Positions 1 through 7,172 of a stretch of 12,343 nucleotides of DNA are shown here, piece by piece (the first letter of the stretch is position 1; the number at the start of each line of letters is the position of its first letter). Location of the stretch: the NCBI GenBank assembly GCA_023416195.1, contig JAEZID010000351.1:1-12343 (forward strand). Reading direction: 5' to 3'. A program made the position numbers and the translations under genes. The notes under the pieces were generated by a model. It saw only the letters and a program-made list of their open reading frames with translations. It ran no database searches and had not been told where the DNA came from. This DNA is from Pseudomonadota bacterium (lineage in GTDB: Bacteria; Pseudomonadota; Alphaproteobacteria; Azospirillales; Azospirillaceae).

Positions 1-341
1 AAGGCCAGCGCCTCGGCGTCCAGGCGGATGTTCAGCGCGTTCAGCACCGCGCCGACCATCGGCACGCCGAAATGCGCCTCGAAGGCTTCCGGCGTGTTGG
101 GGGCCATGACCGCGACCGTGTCGCCCAGCCCGATGCCGCGCTTGCCCAGCGCCGAGGCCAGCCGGACGCAGCGCTCGTAGGTCTCCGCCCAGGTCCGGCG
201 CAGGGGGCCGTGGATGACGGCGATGCGCTGCGGGTACACGGCGGCGGTGCGGCGCAGGAACGACAGCGGCGACAGCGGCACCGTGTTGGCCGCGTTCTGC
301 TCCAGGTCGATCTCGTACGGGTTGTGGCGGGGGTCGGTCAT
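1..341 (-). CDS. Acyl-CoA synthetase (AMP-forming), N-terminal part, cut by window edge
   Basis: The first 113 residues of an adenylate-forming ligase run from ATG at 341 to the window edge. They begin MTDPRHNPYEIDLEQNAANT and continue with PLSFLRRTAAVYPQRIAVIHG, a TWAETYERCVRLASALGKRGI block and DTVAVMAPNTPEAFEAHFGVP, the usual N-terminal pattern of the fatty-acyl/methylmercaptopropionyl-CoA ligase group of ANL enzymes. Such enzymes activate a carboxylic acid with ATP to an acyl-adenylate and then form the CoA thioester in the cytoplasm. The P-loop and the substrate pocket lie outside the window, so chain-length preference cannot be judged. A Shine-Dalgarno sequence GAGGAA lies 7 nt before the ATG and decides the start. 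The gene follows queG by 77 bp on the same strand and could be read through from the queuosine cluster, but the functions are unrelated. It has no obvious tie to prpE, a different branch of the superfamily. Confidence 0.85.
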   Translation of the reverse strand, partial: MTDPRHNPYEIDLEQNAANTVPLSPLSFLRRTAAVYPQRIAVIHGPLRRTWAETYERCVRLASALGKRGIGLGDTVAVMAPNTPEAFEAHFGVPMVGAVLNALNIRLDAEALA

Positions 342-350
342 GCGGGCGTT

Positions 351-407
351 CCTCGGCTTCTCTTGGCGGGTCTTGTTGGAGAGAGTCTTGCCAGAGATGC
401 CCGGAGG
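351..407 (-). promoter_or_regulatory. Imperfect hairpin upstream of the acyl-CoA synthetase, including its Shine-Dalgarno sequence
   Basis: On the plus strand, positions 351-367 (CCTCGGCTTCTCTTGGC) pair with 390-407 (GCCAGAGATGCCCGGAGG) around a 22-nt loop, with bulges and one mismatch and about 15 paired positions. In the minus-strand mRNA the 3' arm carries the GAGG of the ribosome binding site of the gene starting at 341. The rest of the 342-418 spacer shows no T-tract terminator and no convincing promoter. Whether the structure regulates anything is inference. Confidence 0.3.
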
Positions 408-418
408 GGGGAAGGGGG

Positions 419-1489
419 CTAAACATCCCTCCCCGGGAATGGAGAGGGACGGAGCCGTCCCAGCGCCCATTCCGCCGCGTCGCGCACCACGTCGCTGGGG
501 TCGTTGCGCAGCGCCTCGACCACCGGCGCGTGTCGCGCGTCGCCGCTGTTGCCCAGGGCGACCAGCACATTCCGCACGAAGCGGTCCCGCCCGATCCGCT
601 TGATGGGGGAGCCGCTGAAGACCTGCCGGAACCCGGCGTCGTCCAGCTGCGCCAGATCCGCCAGCCGGGGGGCGGTCAGTTCGGCGCGCGGCAGGAAGGC
701 GGCCTCGCGGCTGCGCTGGGCGAACTTGTTCCAGGGGCAGGCGGCCAGACAGTCGTCGCAGCCGTAGATGCGGTTGCCCATCAGGGGGCGCAGATCCTCC
801 GGGATCGGCCCCTTGTGCTCGATGGTCAGGTAGGAGATGCAGCGCCGCGCGTCCAGCTGGTTCGGCGCCGGGAACGCCGAGGTCGGGCAGGCGTCCAGGC
901 AGCGCCGGCAGGAGCCGCAGCGATGCGCGCCCGGCTCGTCCGGCGGCAGGTCCAGCGTCGTGTAGACCTCGCCCAGGAACAGCCAGGACCCGTGCTCGCG
1001 CGAGACGAGGTTGGTGTGCTTGCCCTGCCAGCCGAGCCCCGCCTTGGCGGCCAGCGGCTTTTCCATCACGGGGGCGGTGTCCACGAAGACCTTCAGTTCG
1101 GCCTTGTACGTGTGGGCGATCCACTGGCCCAGCGTCTTCAGCCGGCCCTTGATCAGGTCGTGATAGTCGCGGTTCCTCGCGTAGACCGACACGATGCCCC
1201 GGTCGGGATGGTCGAGCAGTTTGCGTGGATCCTCGGCGGGGGCGTAGCTGGTGCCGAGCGCGATGACGGTGCGGGCCTCCGCCCACAGGGCCTGGGGGTG
1301 GACGCGGCGGTCGGCCTTGTCCTCCATCCATCCCATGTCGCCGTGGCGGCCCTGGCGCAGGAACTCGGCCAGCCGCTCGCGGGCTTCCTCGCCCAACTCC
1401 GCCCGCGCGAAGCCGACCGCGTCGAAGCCCAGCGAGAGGGCACGGTCGCGGATGGCGTCCCGGATCTTGCCTGGATCAGCCTCGGCCAC
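419..1489 (-). CDS. queG: Epoxyqueuosine reductase QueG
   Basis: A 356-residue cytoplasmic iron-sulfur/cobalamin enzyme that removes the epoxide oxygen from epoxyqueuosine in tRNA, the last step of queuosine synthesis. Two ferredoxin-like cysteine groups are complete: C191, C194, C197, C201 (CGSCRRCLDACP) and C217, C244, C247, C251 (CDDCLAACPW), enough for two [4Fe-4S] clusters. D137 in VDTAPVMEK matches the catalytic acid of the family, and GLGWQGKHTNLV (151-162) is the conserved cobalamin-side segment. Residues about 305-345 look like the C-terminal HEAT-like tRNA-binding tail. Length is normal for the long form. The start is GTG at 1489, overlapping the end of queF by 14 bp; the nearest purine-rich stretch is about 14 nt away, so translation is probably coupled to queF. 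No earlier start exists in frame, and the next ATG (residue 52) would remove conserved sequence. Confidence 0.96.
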   Translation of the reverse strand: MAEADPGKIRDAIRDRALSLGFDAVGFARAELGEEARERLAEFLRQGRHGDMGWMEDKADRRVHPQALWAEARTVIALGTSYAPAEDPRKLLDHPDRGIVSVYARNRDYHDLIKGRLKTLGQWIAHTYKAELKVFVDTAPVMEKPLAAKAGLGWQGKHTNLVSREHGSWLFLGEVYTTLDLPPDEPGAHRCGSCRRCLDACPTSAFPAPNQLDARRCISYLTIEHKGPIPEDLRPLMGNRIYGCDDCLAACPWNKFAQRSREAAFLPRAELTAPRLADLAQLDDAGFRQVFSGSPIKRIGRDRFVRNVLVALGNSGDARHAPVVEALRNDPSDVVRDAAEWALGRLRPSPFPGRDV

Positions 1490-1940
1490 GGTAGGTTTGG
1501 ACGTCCTGCGAGGGGATCCACACGCCCTTGGGCGGCTCGCCGGTCGCGTAGAACACGTCGATGGGGATGCCGCCGCGCGGATACCAGTAGCCGCCGATGC
1601 GCAGCCACACCGGCTTCAACTCGTCCGCCAGACGCTTGCCGATGCCGACCGTGCAGGCCTCGTGGAAGGCGCCGTGGTTGCGGAAGCTGGTCAGGAACAG
1701 CTTCAGCGACTTGCTCTCCACCAGCCAGTCGCCGGGGACGTAGTCGATGACCAGATGCGCGAAGTCCGGCTGCCCGGTGATGGGGCAGAGCGAGGTGAAC
1801 TCCGGCGCCGTGAAGCGCACGACGTAGTTCTCGCCCGGGTTCGGGTTCGGCACGCGCTCCAGCACCGCCTCTTCCGGGGACTTGGGCTGCACGGTGGCGC
1901 CGCCCAGCTGGGTCAGGTTGGCGTAGATGTTCTCAGACAT
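1476..1940 (-). CDS. queF: NADPH-dependent preQ0 reductase QueF (type I)
   Basis: A 154-residue tunnelling-fold enzyme that reduces the nitrile of 7-cyano-7-deazaguanine (preQ0) to the aminomethyl group of preQ1 with two NADPH. The active-site cysteine is C52 in FTSLCPITGQPD, with D59 as the partnering acid. The QueF signature ESKSLKLFL is at 75-83, and H93-E94 in AFHEAC match the substrate-recognition pair. At about 150 residues it is the short, single-domain form (Bacillus type), not the two-domain E. coli form. The ATG at 1940 gives the usual N-terminus. The Shine-Dalgarno sequence before it is poor (only GGTG within the last 15 nt), which may keep QueF output low. It lies 107 bp after tgt, the only sizeable gap in the queuosine cluster, and that gap is filled by a nested palindrome. 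Confidence 0.97.
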   Translation of the reverse strand: MSENIYANLTQLGGATVQPKSPEEAVLERVPNPNPGENYVVRFTAPEFTSLCPITGQPDFAHLVIDYVPGDWLVESKSLKLFLTSFRNHGAFHEACTVGIGKRLADELKPVWLRIGGYWYPRGGIPIDVFYATGEPPKGVWIPSQDVQTYRGRG

Positions 1941-1966
1941 GGATAAGCACCGTTTTCAAGAGATGT

Positions 1967-2051
1967 GTAGGTTGGGTTGAGCCGGAGGCGAAACCCAACG
2001 TCGTTGCGCGGCGGCGGGTGTTGGGTTTCGCTGACGCTCAACCCAACCTAC
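1967..2051. repeat. 85-bp nested palindrome, REP/BIME-like, between tgt and queF
   Basis: The outer arms GTAGGTTGGGTTGAGC (1967-1982) and GCTCAACCCAACCTAC (2036-2051) are perfect 16-bp inverted repeats. Inner arms GCGAAACCCAAC (1988-1999) and GTTGGGTTTCGC (2020-2031) are perfect 12-bp inverted repeats around a 20-nt GC-rich loop. Each half also folds alone: GTTGGGTT pairs with AACCCAAC at 1971-1999 and again at 2020-2048, so the element is two head-to-head REP-like units. The right edge runs into the tgt stop codon (CTA at 2048-2050), and the left edge ends 26 nt before the queF ATG. Such elements commonly protect or attenuate mRNA inside operons. There is no U-tract, so it is not a standard intrinsic terminator. 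Confidence 0.85.
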
Positions 2052-3229
2052 GAAACCGGCTCTTTTCCGGCCTTCGCGAGGGGATCGACCGTCGCCGGAA
2101 CGTCGCCCTCGTTCAGGCGGGCTTCCAGCGCCGTGGCGACCTCCTCGAAGCGGCCGTCCTCGATGGCCTGCCGAAGCTCGGCCATCAGATCCTGGTAGTA
2201 ATGCAGGTTGTGCCACGTCAACAGCATCGGGCCCAGCATCTCACCCGCCTTGAACAGGTGGTGCAGATAGGCGCGGCTGTGGTTCCGGCAGGTGGGGCAG
2301 CCGCATTCCTCGTCCAGCGGGCGCTCGTCGTGGGCGTGGCGGGCGTTGCGGATGTTGATGGTGCCCCGGCGCACGAAAGCCTGACCCGTGCGGCCCGACC
2401 GGGTGGGCATCACGCAGTCGAACATATCGACGCCGCGCCGCACCGCGCCGATCAGGTCGCTCGGCCGGCCGACGCCCATCAGGTAGCGCGGCCGGTCCTT
2501 GACCATCAGCGGCTCGGTGAAGTCCAGCACCGTGAACATGGTCTCCTGCCCCTCGCCCACGGCCAGCCCGCCGATGGCGTAGCCGTCGAAGCCGATGTCG
2601 GTTAGGGCGGCCACGCTCTCCGCCCGCAGATCCGGATAGACGCTGCCCTGCACGATGCCGAACAGGCCGTAGCCCGGCCGCTCCACGAAGGCGTCCTTGC
2701 TGCGTTTGGCCCAGCGCATCGACAGCCGCATGGAGGAGGCGGCCTGCGCCTCGGTCGCCGGGAAGGGGGTGCACTCGTCCAGGCACATGGTGATGTTGCT
2801 GTCCAGCATGTGCTGGATCTGGATCGAGCGTTCCGGCGTCAGGTGGTGCTTGCTGCCGTCGAGGTGGCTTTTGAAGGTCACCCCCTCCTCGGTCATGGTG
2901 CGCAGGTCGGACAGGGACATGACCTGAAAGCCGCCGCTGTCCGTCAGGATCGGCTTGTCCCAGTTCATGAAGCGGTGCAGGCCGCCCAACTGCGCCACCC
3001 GCTCGGCGGTCGGTCGCAGCATCAGGTGGTAGGTGTTGCCCAGCAGGATTTCCGCACCCGTGGACTTCACCGCGTCCGAGGTCATCGCCTTGACCGTGGC
3101 GGCGGTGCCCACGGGCATGAAGGCCGGCGTGTTGATGACGCCGTGCGCGGTCTTCACCTGTCCGCGCCGGGCCCGGCCGTCGGTTTTCAGAAGATCGAAT
3201 CCCAATCCCAAATTGTTGGGGCCGGTCAT
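2048..3229 (-). CDS. tgt: tRNA-guanine transglycosylase
   Basis: A 393-residue TIM-barrel enzyme that swaps G34 of tRNA-Asp, -Asn, -His and -Tyr for preQ1. The catalytic pair is visible: D97 in LTDSGGFQVMSL and the nucleophile D271 in MFDCVMPTRSGRTG. The base-recognition segment IGGLAVGEG is at 219-227, and zinc ligands are C309, C311, C314 (CGCPTC) and H340. GGAGGG stands 4-5 nt before the ATG, inside the end of queA, and the ATGA overlap of 4 bp with queA implies translational coupling. Compared with E. coli Tgt (375 residues) it has a short, low-conservation tail after about residue 365 (NEGDVPATVDPLAKAGKEPVS). Its TAG stop is part of the adjoining palindrome, so the repeat insertion may have set the C-terminus. 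Identification is secure. Confidence 0.98.
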   Translation of the reverse strand: MTGPNNLGLGFDLLKTDGRARRGQVKTAHGVINTPAFMPVGTAATVKAMTSDAVKSTGAEILLGNTYHLMLRPTAERVAQLGGLHRFMNWDKPILTDSGGFQVMSLSDLRTMTEEGVTFKSHLDGSKHHLTPERSIQIQHMLDSNITMCLDECTPFPATEAQAASSMRLSMRWAKRSKDAFVERPGYGLFGIVQGSVYPDLRAESVAALTDIGFDGYAIGGLAVGEGQETMFTVLDFTEPLMVKDRPRYLMGVGRPSDLIGAVRRGVDMFDCVMPTRSGRTGQAFVRRGTINIRNARHAHDERPLDEECGCPTCRNHSRAYLHHLFKAGEMLGPMLLTWHNLHYYQDLMAELRQAIEDGRFEEVATALEARLNEGDVPATVDPLAKAGKEPVS

Positions 3230-4248
3230 GAAGCCCTCCGGAGCAGCGAGGCGTCGCCGTAGCTGAAAAAGCGATAGTTATGGTCGATGGCGTGCGCGTA
3301 GGCCGCCTTCATGCGGTCCATGCCGGCGAAGGCGCAGACCAGCATGAACAGGGTCGAGCGGGGCAGGTGGAAGTTGGTCACCAGCAAATCCACGATCTTG
3401 AAGCGGTATCCGGGCGTGATGAAGATGTCCGTGTCGCCGCTGAAGGGCGCCAGCGTCCCGTCCTCGCGCCCGGCCGTCTCCAGGATGCGCAGGGCGGTGG
3501 TGCCGACCGAGACGATCCGCCCGCCGGCCGCGTGGGTGGCGTTGATGGCCGCCGCCGTCTCGGGCGAGATCTCGCCCCACTCGCTGTGCATGCGGTGTAA
3601 GGATATGTCGTCCACCTTCACCGGCAGGAAGGTCCCGGCCCCGACATGCAGCGTCACCGGCACGCGCCGGATGCCCCGCGCGTCGAGCGCGGCCAGCAGC
3701 TCCGGCGTGAAGTGCAGCCCCGCCGTGGGGGCCGCCACCGCGCCCTCGCGGCTGGCGAAGACGGTCTGGTAGTCCTCGGCGTCCTGCGCGTCGGCCTCGC
3801 GCCGGATGTAGGGGGGCAGGGGCATGCGGCCGTGCCGGTGCAGCGCCTCCATCAGCTCCGCCCCGCCGCTGGAGAAGCGCAGCCGCACCTCCATCCCGTC
3901 CTTGGCGACGACCTCCGCCGCGAAGTCCTCGGCAATCGCGATCACGTCGCCGGGCTTCAGCCGCTTGCCGGGCCGGGCGAAGGTCACCCACTCCCGCTCG
4001 CCCTCGCGCTTGTGGAGCGTGATCTCCACGCGCACCTCGCCGCGCCGGCCTTCCAGCCGGGCGGGAATGACGCGCGTGTCGTTCACCACCATCAGGTCGC
4101 CGGGCTCCAGCAGGCTCGGCAGGTCGCGCACGATGCAGTCGTGCAACCGCTCCGCCACGTCCAGCAGACGGGCGGCGTCGCGCGGCTTGACGGGATGCTC
4201 GGCGATCCGGTCAGGCGGAAGGTCGAAGTCGAAATCGGCGGTCTTCAT
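3226..4248 (-). CDS. queA: S-adenosylmethionine:tRNA ribosyltransferase-isomerase QueA
   Basis: A 340-residue enzyme that transfers and isomerises the ribosyl moiety of SAM onto preQ1-tRNA, giving epoxyqueuosine-tRNA. Family blocks appear in order: FDLPPDRIAEHPVKPRDAAR (8-27), VVNDTRVIPARL (54-65), GRMPLPPYIRR (140-150), AAPTAGLHFT (172-181), TLHVGAGTFLPV (199-210), H218-H221 region with MHSEWGE, GTTALRILE (249-257), FITPGYRFKIVD (276-287), TNFHLPRSTL (291-300) and the C-terminal YRFFSYGDASLL. Length matches the family. It is the first of the four queuosine genes, 43 bp after the ABC1-like kinase gene, and overlaps tgt by 4 bp. The ATG at 4248 gives the canonical N-terminus, with only a weak GAGCGG ribosome site. 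The short spacer contains TATAC-like sequence but no clear -35 box, so a promoter in the upstream gene or read-through is possible. Confidence 0.98.
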   Translation of the reverse strand: MKTADFDFDLPPDRIAEHPVKPRDAARLLDVAERLHDCIVRDLPSLLEPGDLMVVNDTRVIPARLEGRRGEVRVEITLHKREGEREWVTFARPGKRLKPGDVIAIAEDFAAEVVAKDGMEVRLRFSSGGAELMEALHRHGRMPLPPYIRREADAQDAEDYQTVFASREGAVAAPTAGLHFTPELLAALDARGIRRVPVTLHVGAGTFLPVKVDDISLHRMHSEWGEISPETAAAINATHAAGGRIVSVGTTALRILETAGREDGTLAPFSGDTDIFITPGYRFKIVDLLVTNFHLPRSTLFMLVCAFAGMDRMKAAYAHAIDHNYRFFSYGDASLLRRAS

Positions 4249-4291
4249 GGAAGCCGCTCGTATAGACCAAAGCCGTGGTGCGGGGGAAGCA

Positions 4292-5638
4292 TTACTCTGG
4301 CAACGGTAGCCCTTGCGCCTGCAACGCCGCCGTCTGGCGGGCGTGCAGCACGTCCACGTCGAAGTCGCGGATCATCTCCTGGAACAGCCGGTACCAGTTC
4401 ACCTCGGCGTTCAGGTGCATGAAGACCGACCCCAGCCCGATGGCCGCGCGGTCCATGAAGACGAACTCGCGCGGGACCTCCACGCCGCCCAGGCGGCGCA
4501 GCTCCTGGTGCACCTTGGCCGCCGTCTCGCGGCCGTAGTGGGTGGCGTTGGTCTCCTCGATCCGGCGCGAGCGGTCGTCCATGATCGGGGCGTAGACGAA
4601 GCGCGCCCAGATGTTCAGGACCTCCACCAGCTCCTTCGTCGGGTTGCCGAAGCCCCAGACGCGGTAGGCTTCGACCGCCTTTTCCTGGTTGCCGGTCTTC
4701 AGCGCGTCGTACAGGTCGATCACGCCCTTGACGAAGCGGGCGGGGAAGACGCGGATGCAGCCGAAATCCAGCAGGTTGATCGACCGGTCCGGCCGCACCG
4801 TGTAGTTCCCCAGATGCGGGTCGCCGTGGATGATGCCGTAGCCGTAGAGCGGCACGTACCAGGCCCGGAACATGTTCATCGCCAGTTCGTTGCGGGCGTC
4901 CGGGTCGTCCTTGACGAAGTCCAGGATCTTGCGCCCCTCCACCCATTCCAGCGTCAGCAGGCGCCTGGTGGACAGGTCGGCGACGACCTCCGGCACATGG
5001 ACGCCGGGCGTGTCGGCCAGCATGGCGCGATAGAGGCGGGCGTGCTTGGCCTCGCGCTCGTAATCCAGCTCCTCGCGCAGGCGGGCGCCGATCTCCGCCT
5101 GGATCTGCTTGGTGGAGATGGCGCTGTCCGACCGCTCGAAGATCGCGAAGATCAGGCCGAGCTGGCGAAGGTCCGCCTCCACGGCGGAGGCCATGTCCGG
5201 ATACTGGAGCTTGCAGGCGAGGTCCCGCCCGTCCAGCCCGACCGCCTTGTGCACCTGCCCCAGCGAGGCGGCGGCGGTGGCGGTGTGCTCGAAACTCTTG
5301 AAGCGCTTGTGCCAAACGGGGCCGAGTTCGCTCGCCATGCGGCGCTTCACGAAGGGCCAGCCCATCGACGGTGCGTCGGCCTGGAGCTGCGACAGTTCCT
5401 GCACATATTCGCGCGGCAGCGCGTCGGGGATGGTGGACAGCAGCTGCGCCACCTTCATCAGCGGCCCCTTCAGGCCGCCCAGCGCCAGCCGCAGTTCCGA
5501 TGCGTGGCGTTCCCGTTCCATGGGGATGCCCAGCACCTGCTGGCCGGCGAAACGGGCCGCAAGGCCCCCCACGGCGGTCCCGACCCGCGCGTACCGCGCG
5601 ATCCGGCCGCCCAGCGTGTTCTCGTCTGTGTTCGGCAT
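4292..5638 (-). CDS. ABC1/AarF/ADCK-family atypical kinase (UbiB-like)
   Basis: A 448-residue protein with the ABC1/ADCK protein-kinase-like fold. The N-terminal family helix carries KGPLMKVAQLLSTIPDALP (57-75), where the canonical KxGQ reads K62-V-A-Q65. The Ala-rich nucleotide loop TAAASLGQVH is at 121-130, the ATP lysine is K143 in ACKLQYPD, and EELDYEREA (189-197) is the family acidic motif. The catalytic loop is IHGDPHLGNY (H271, D273, N278), and DFG begins at D291. All core residues for ATP binding are present. Relatives support ubiquinone biosynthesis or lipid handling; the substrate here is unknown. It lacks the two C-terminal membrane helices of E. coli UbiB and ends in a soluble Gln/Leu-rich tail, so I do not assign ubiB. 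The ribosome site before the ATG at 5638 is weak. It lies directly upstream of queA on the same strand and may be cotranscribed with it. Confidence 0.93.
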   Translation of the reverse strand: MPNTDENTLGGRIARYARVGTAVGGLAARFAGQQVLGIPMERERHASELRLALGGLKGPLMKVAQLLSTIPDALPREYVQELSQLQADAPSMGWPFVKRRMASELGPVWHKRFKSFEHTATAAASLGQVHKAVGLDGRDLACKLQYPDMASAVEADLRQLGLIFAIFERSDSAISTKQIQAEIGARLREELDYEREAKHARLYRAMLADTPGVHVPEVVADLSTRRLLTLEWVEGRKILDFVKDDPDARNELAMNMFRAWYVPLYGYGIIHGDPHLGNYTVRPDRSINLLDFGCIRVFPARFVKGVIDLYDALKTGNQEKAVEAYRVWGFGNPTKELVEVLNIWARFVYAPIMDDRSRRIEETNATHYGRETAAKVHQELRRLGGVEVPREFVFMDRAAIGLGSVFMHLNAEVNWYRLFQEMIRDFDVDVLHARQTAALQAQGLPLPE

Positions 5639-5691
5639 ACCGTTTAGGTGGGATCACGGACGCCGAAAGACGAGTCCCCGCCGGGCGGCAG

Positions 5692-5715
5692 CCGGCCGAT
5701 CCTCTAGCCGGCCGG
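5692..5715 (-). other. GC-rich 7-bp hairpin over the stop codon of the FAD oxidoreductase
   Basis: CCGGCCG (5692-5698) and CGGCCGG (5709-5715) are perfect inverted repeats around a 10-nt loop that holds the TAG stop (5704-5706). No T-run follows on the minus strand, so it fails as a standard intrinsic terminator. It could still stall polymerase or protect the 3' end. The rest of the 5639-5703 spacer shows no convincing promoter for the kinase gene. Given the local GC content, a chance origin is possible. Confidence 0.3.
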
Positions 5716-7125
5716 GGCGATGTTCTGGTTCACGCAGAACATGTTGGTCGGGTCATATTTCCGCTTCAGCGCCGCAAGCCGCTCGTAGTTCGCGCCGTAG
5801 GCGGCCTGGACGCGCTGTTCGTCATCGGTGATGAAGTTCACGTAGACGCCGCCGGTCGCGTAGGGGGCGGTCTTGTCGAAGACCTCGCGCGCCCACAGGG
5901 TGCAGGCGGTGTCCTCCGGCGGGTTGGCCCAGCGCGAATGCACGTTCATGACGAACTCGGCGTCGCGGTGGGGGTAAGCGGTGGCGTCCGCCGGCACGCG
6001 GTTGGCGGCACCGCCGAGTTGCCCGACGAAGATCTCGCACTGGTCGGACGGCAACCGCCCGGCCTGCTCGACCAGCAGATCGATCAGCCCGTCGTCCAGC
6101 CGGGTGAAGTTGTGCGACTTCCAGTAGTTCCGCGCCCCCGGCGCCAGCAGCGGATCGAAGGCCGACTGCCACGCCGCGTAGGGCATCGGGCCGACATGCT
6201 CGCCCAACGGCTGGCCCAGCGCCCGCACGGGCTCCAGCGCCTTCCAGCCCGCCTCCTCGTCCCCGGCGTGGAAGACGGCGAACACCATGACCTCGCGCCC
6301 ATGGACCTCGGCCGGCAGGAAGGGCAGGGGCGGCGCCTTGCGCAGGACCACCCAGCAGGTCGCCTCGTCCGGCATGGCCGCCGCGATGTCCCGGTAGCGG
6401 CGCATGAGGTCGCCGGCCCGGTCGAAGGGATGGACGATCAGCCCGGCCAGCACGGTCGGCCCGACCGGGTGAAGCTGGAAGGTGAAGGAGGTGACGACGC
6501 CGAAATTCCCGCCGCCGCCGCGGATGCCCCAGAACAGGTCGGCGTTCTCGCCCTCGTCGGCGCGCAGGAACCGGCCGTCGGCGGTCACCACGTCGGCGGA
6601 CAGCAGATTGTCCACGGTCAGCCCGTATTTGCGGGTCAGCCAGCCGAAGCCGCCGCCCAGCGTCAGGCCGGCGATTCCGGTGGTCGAGTTGATGCCGACC
6701 GGCACGGCGAGGCCGAAGGCCTGCGATTCCCGGTCCAGGTCGCCGAGCGTGGCGCCGGGCGCGACGCGCGCCGTCCGGTTCATCGGGTCGATGTGGACGA
6801 AGCGCATGCCGCTCAGGTCGATCAGCACGCCGCCGTCGCACAGCGCGTTGCCCGCGATGTTGTGCCCGCCGCCGCGCACCGAGACGAGCAGCCCGCTCTC
6901 CCGCGCGAAGCGGACGGCCTGCATGACGTCGGCGGCCCCGGCGCAGCGGACGATCAGGCCGGGCCGCCGGTCGATCATCGCGTTCCAGATCTTGCGGGCC
7001 TCCTCATAGCCCGCGGATTCCGGGGTGAGGACGGAGCCCCGCAGCCGGCCCGCAAGGTCATCGACGGCCTGTTGGGTGAGGGTCGTGTCGCGCCGGTCGG
7101 CGGTGCGCACCGTGAAGTCGCCCAT
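5704..7125 (-). CDS. FAD-linked oxidoreductase, berberine-bridge (BBE) type
   Basis: A 473-residue flavoprotein of the PCMH/VAO superfamily. The FAD-binding domain covers about residues 50-225: RGGGHNIAGNAL (84-95), LIDLSGMR (101-108), VAPGATLGDLD (121-131), GINSTTGIAGLTLGGGFGWLTRKYGL (144-169) and a SADVVTADG block. The substrate domain follows, and the BBE tail YERLAALKRKYDPTNMFCVNQNIAP closes the protein. H88 in RGGGHN is the usual site of covalent 8-alpha-histidyl FAD. The second attachment cysteine of bicovalent members is absent (G158 in TLGGGFG), so flavin is probably held by one bond. There is no signal peptide, so it is cytoplasmic. The substrate is unknown; bacterial relatives oxidise sugars, alkaloid-like amines or secondary metabolites. 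A strong Shine-Dalgarno sequence GGGAGGT 5 nt before the ATG at 7125 fixes the start. Upstream lie a sigma70-like promoter and dyads. Confidence 0.93.
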   Translation of the reverse strand: MGDFTVRTADRRDTTLTQQAVDDLAGRLRGSVLTPESAGYEEARKIWNAMIDRRPGLIVRCAGAADVMQAVRFARESGLLVSVRGGGHNIAGNALCDGGVLIDLSGMRFVHIDPMNRTARVAPGATLGDLDRESQAFGLAVPVGINSTTGIAGLTLGGGFGWLTRKYGLTVDNLLSADVVTADGRFLRADEGENADLFWGIRGGGGNFGVVTSFTFQLHPVGPTVLAGLIVHPFDRAGDLMRRYRDIAAAMPDEATCWVVLRKAPPLPFLPAEVHGREVMVFAVFHAGDEEAGWKALEPVRALGQPLGEHVGPMPYAAWQSAFDPLLAPGARNYWKSHNFTRLDDGLIDLLVEQAGRLPSDQCEIFVGQLGGAANRVPADATAYPHRDAEFVMNVHSRWANPPEDTACTLWAREVFDKTAPYATGGVYVNFITDDEQRVQAAYGANYERLAALKRKYDPTNMFCVNQNIAPAG

Positions 7126-7172
7126 CGGACACCTCCCGAGAAGGATTTCGCCAAGGACAAGTTGGCTTGGTG

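Noticed and set aside
530..1750. Open frame of 406 codons on the plus strand across queG and queF
   Set aside because: It is antisense to two secure genes and its translation is low-complexity Ala/Arg/Gly.
1967..2051. Intrinsic terminator after tgt
   Set aside because: The stem is strong but no U-tract follows on the minus strand, and the next genes belong to the same pathway.
4249..4291. preQ1 riboswitch or strong promoter before queA
   Set aside because: The 43-bp spacer is too short for a riboswitch with its own promoter, no preQ1 aptamer pattern is visible, and TATAC lacks a matching -35 box.
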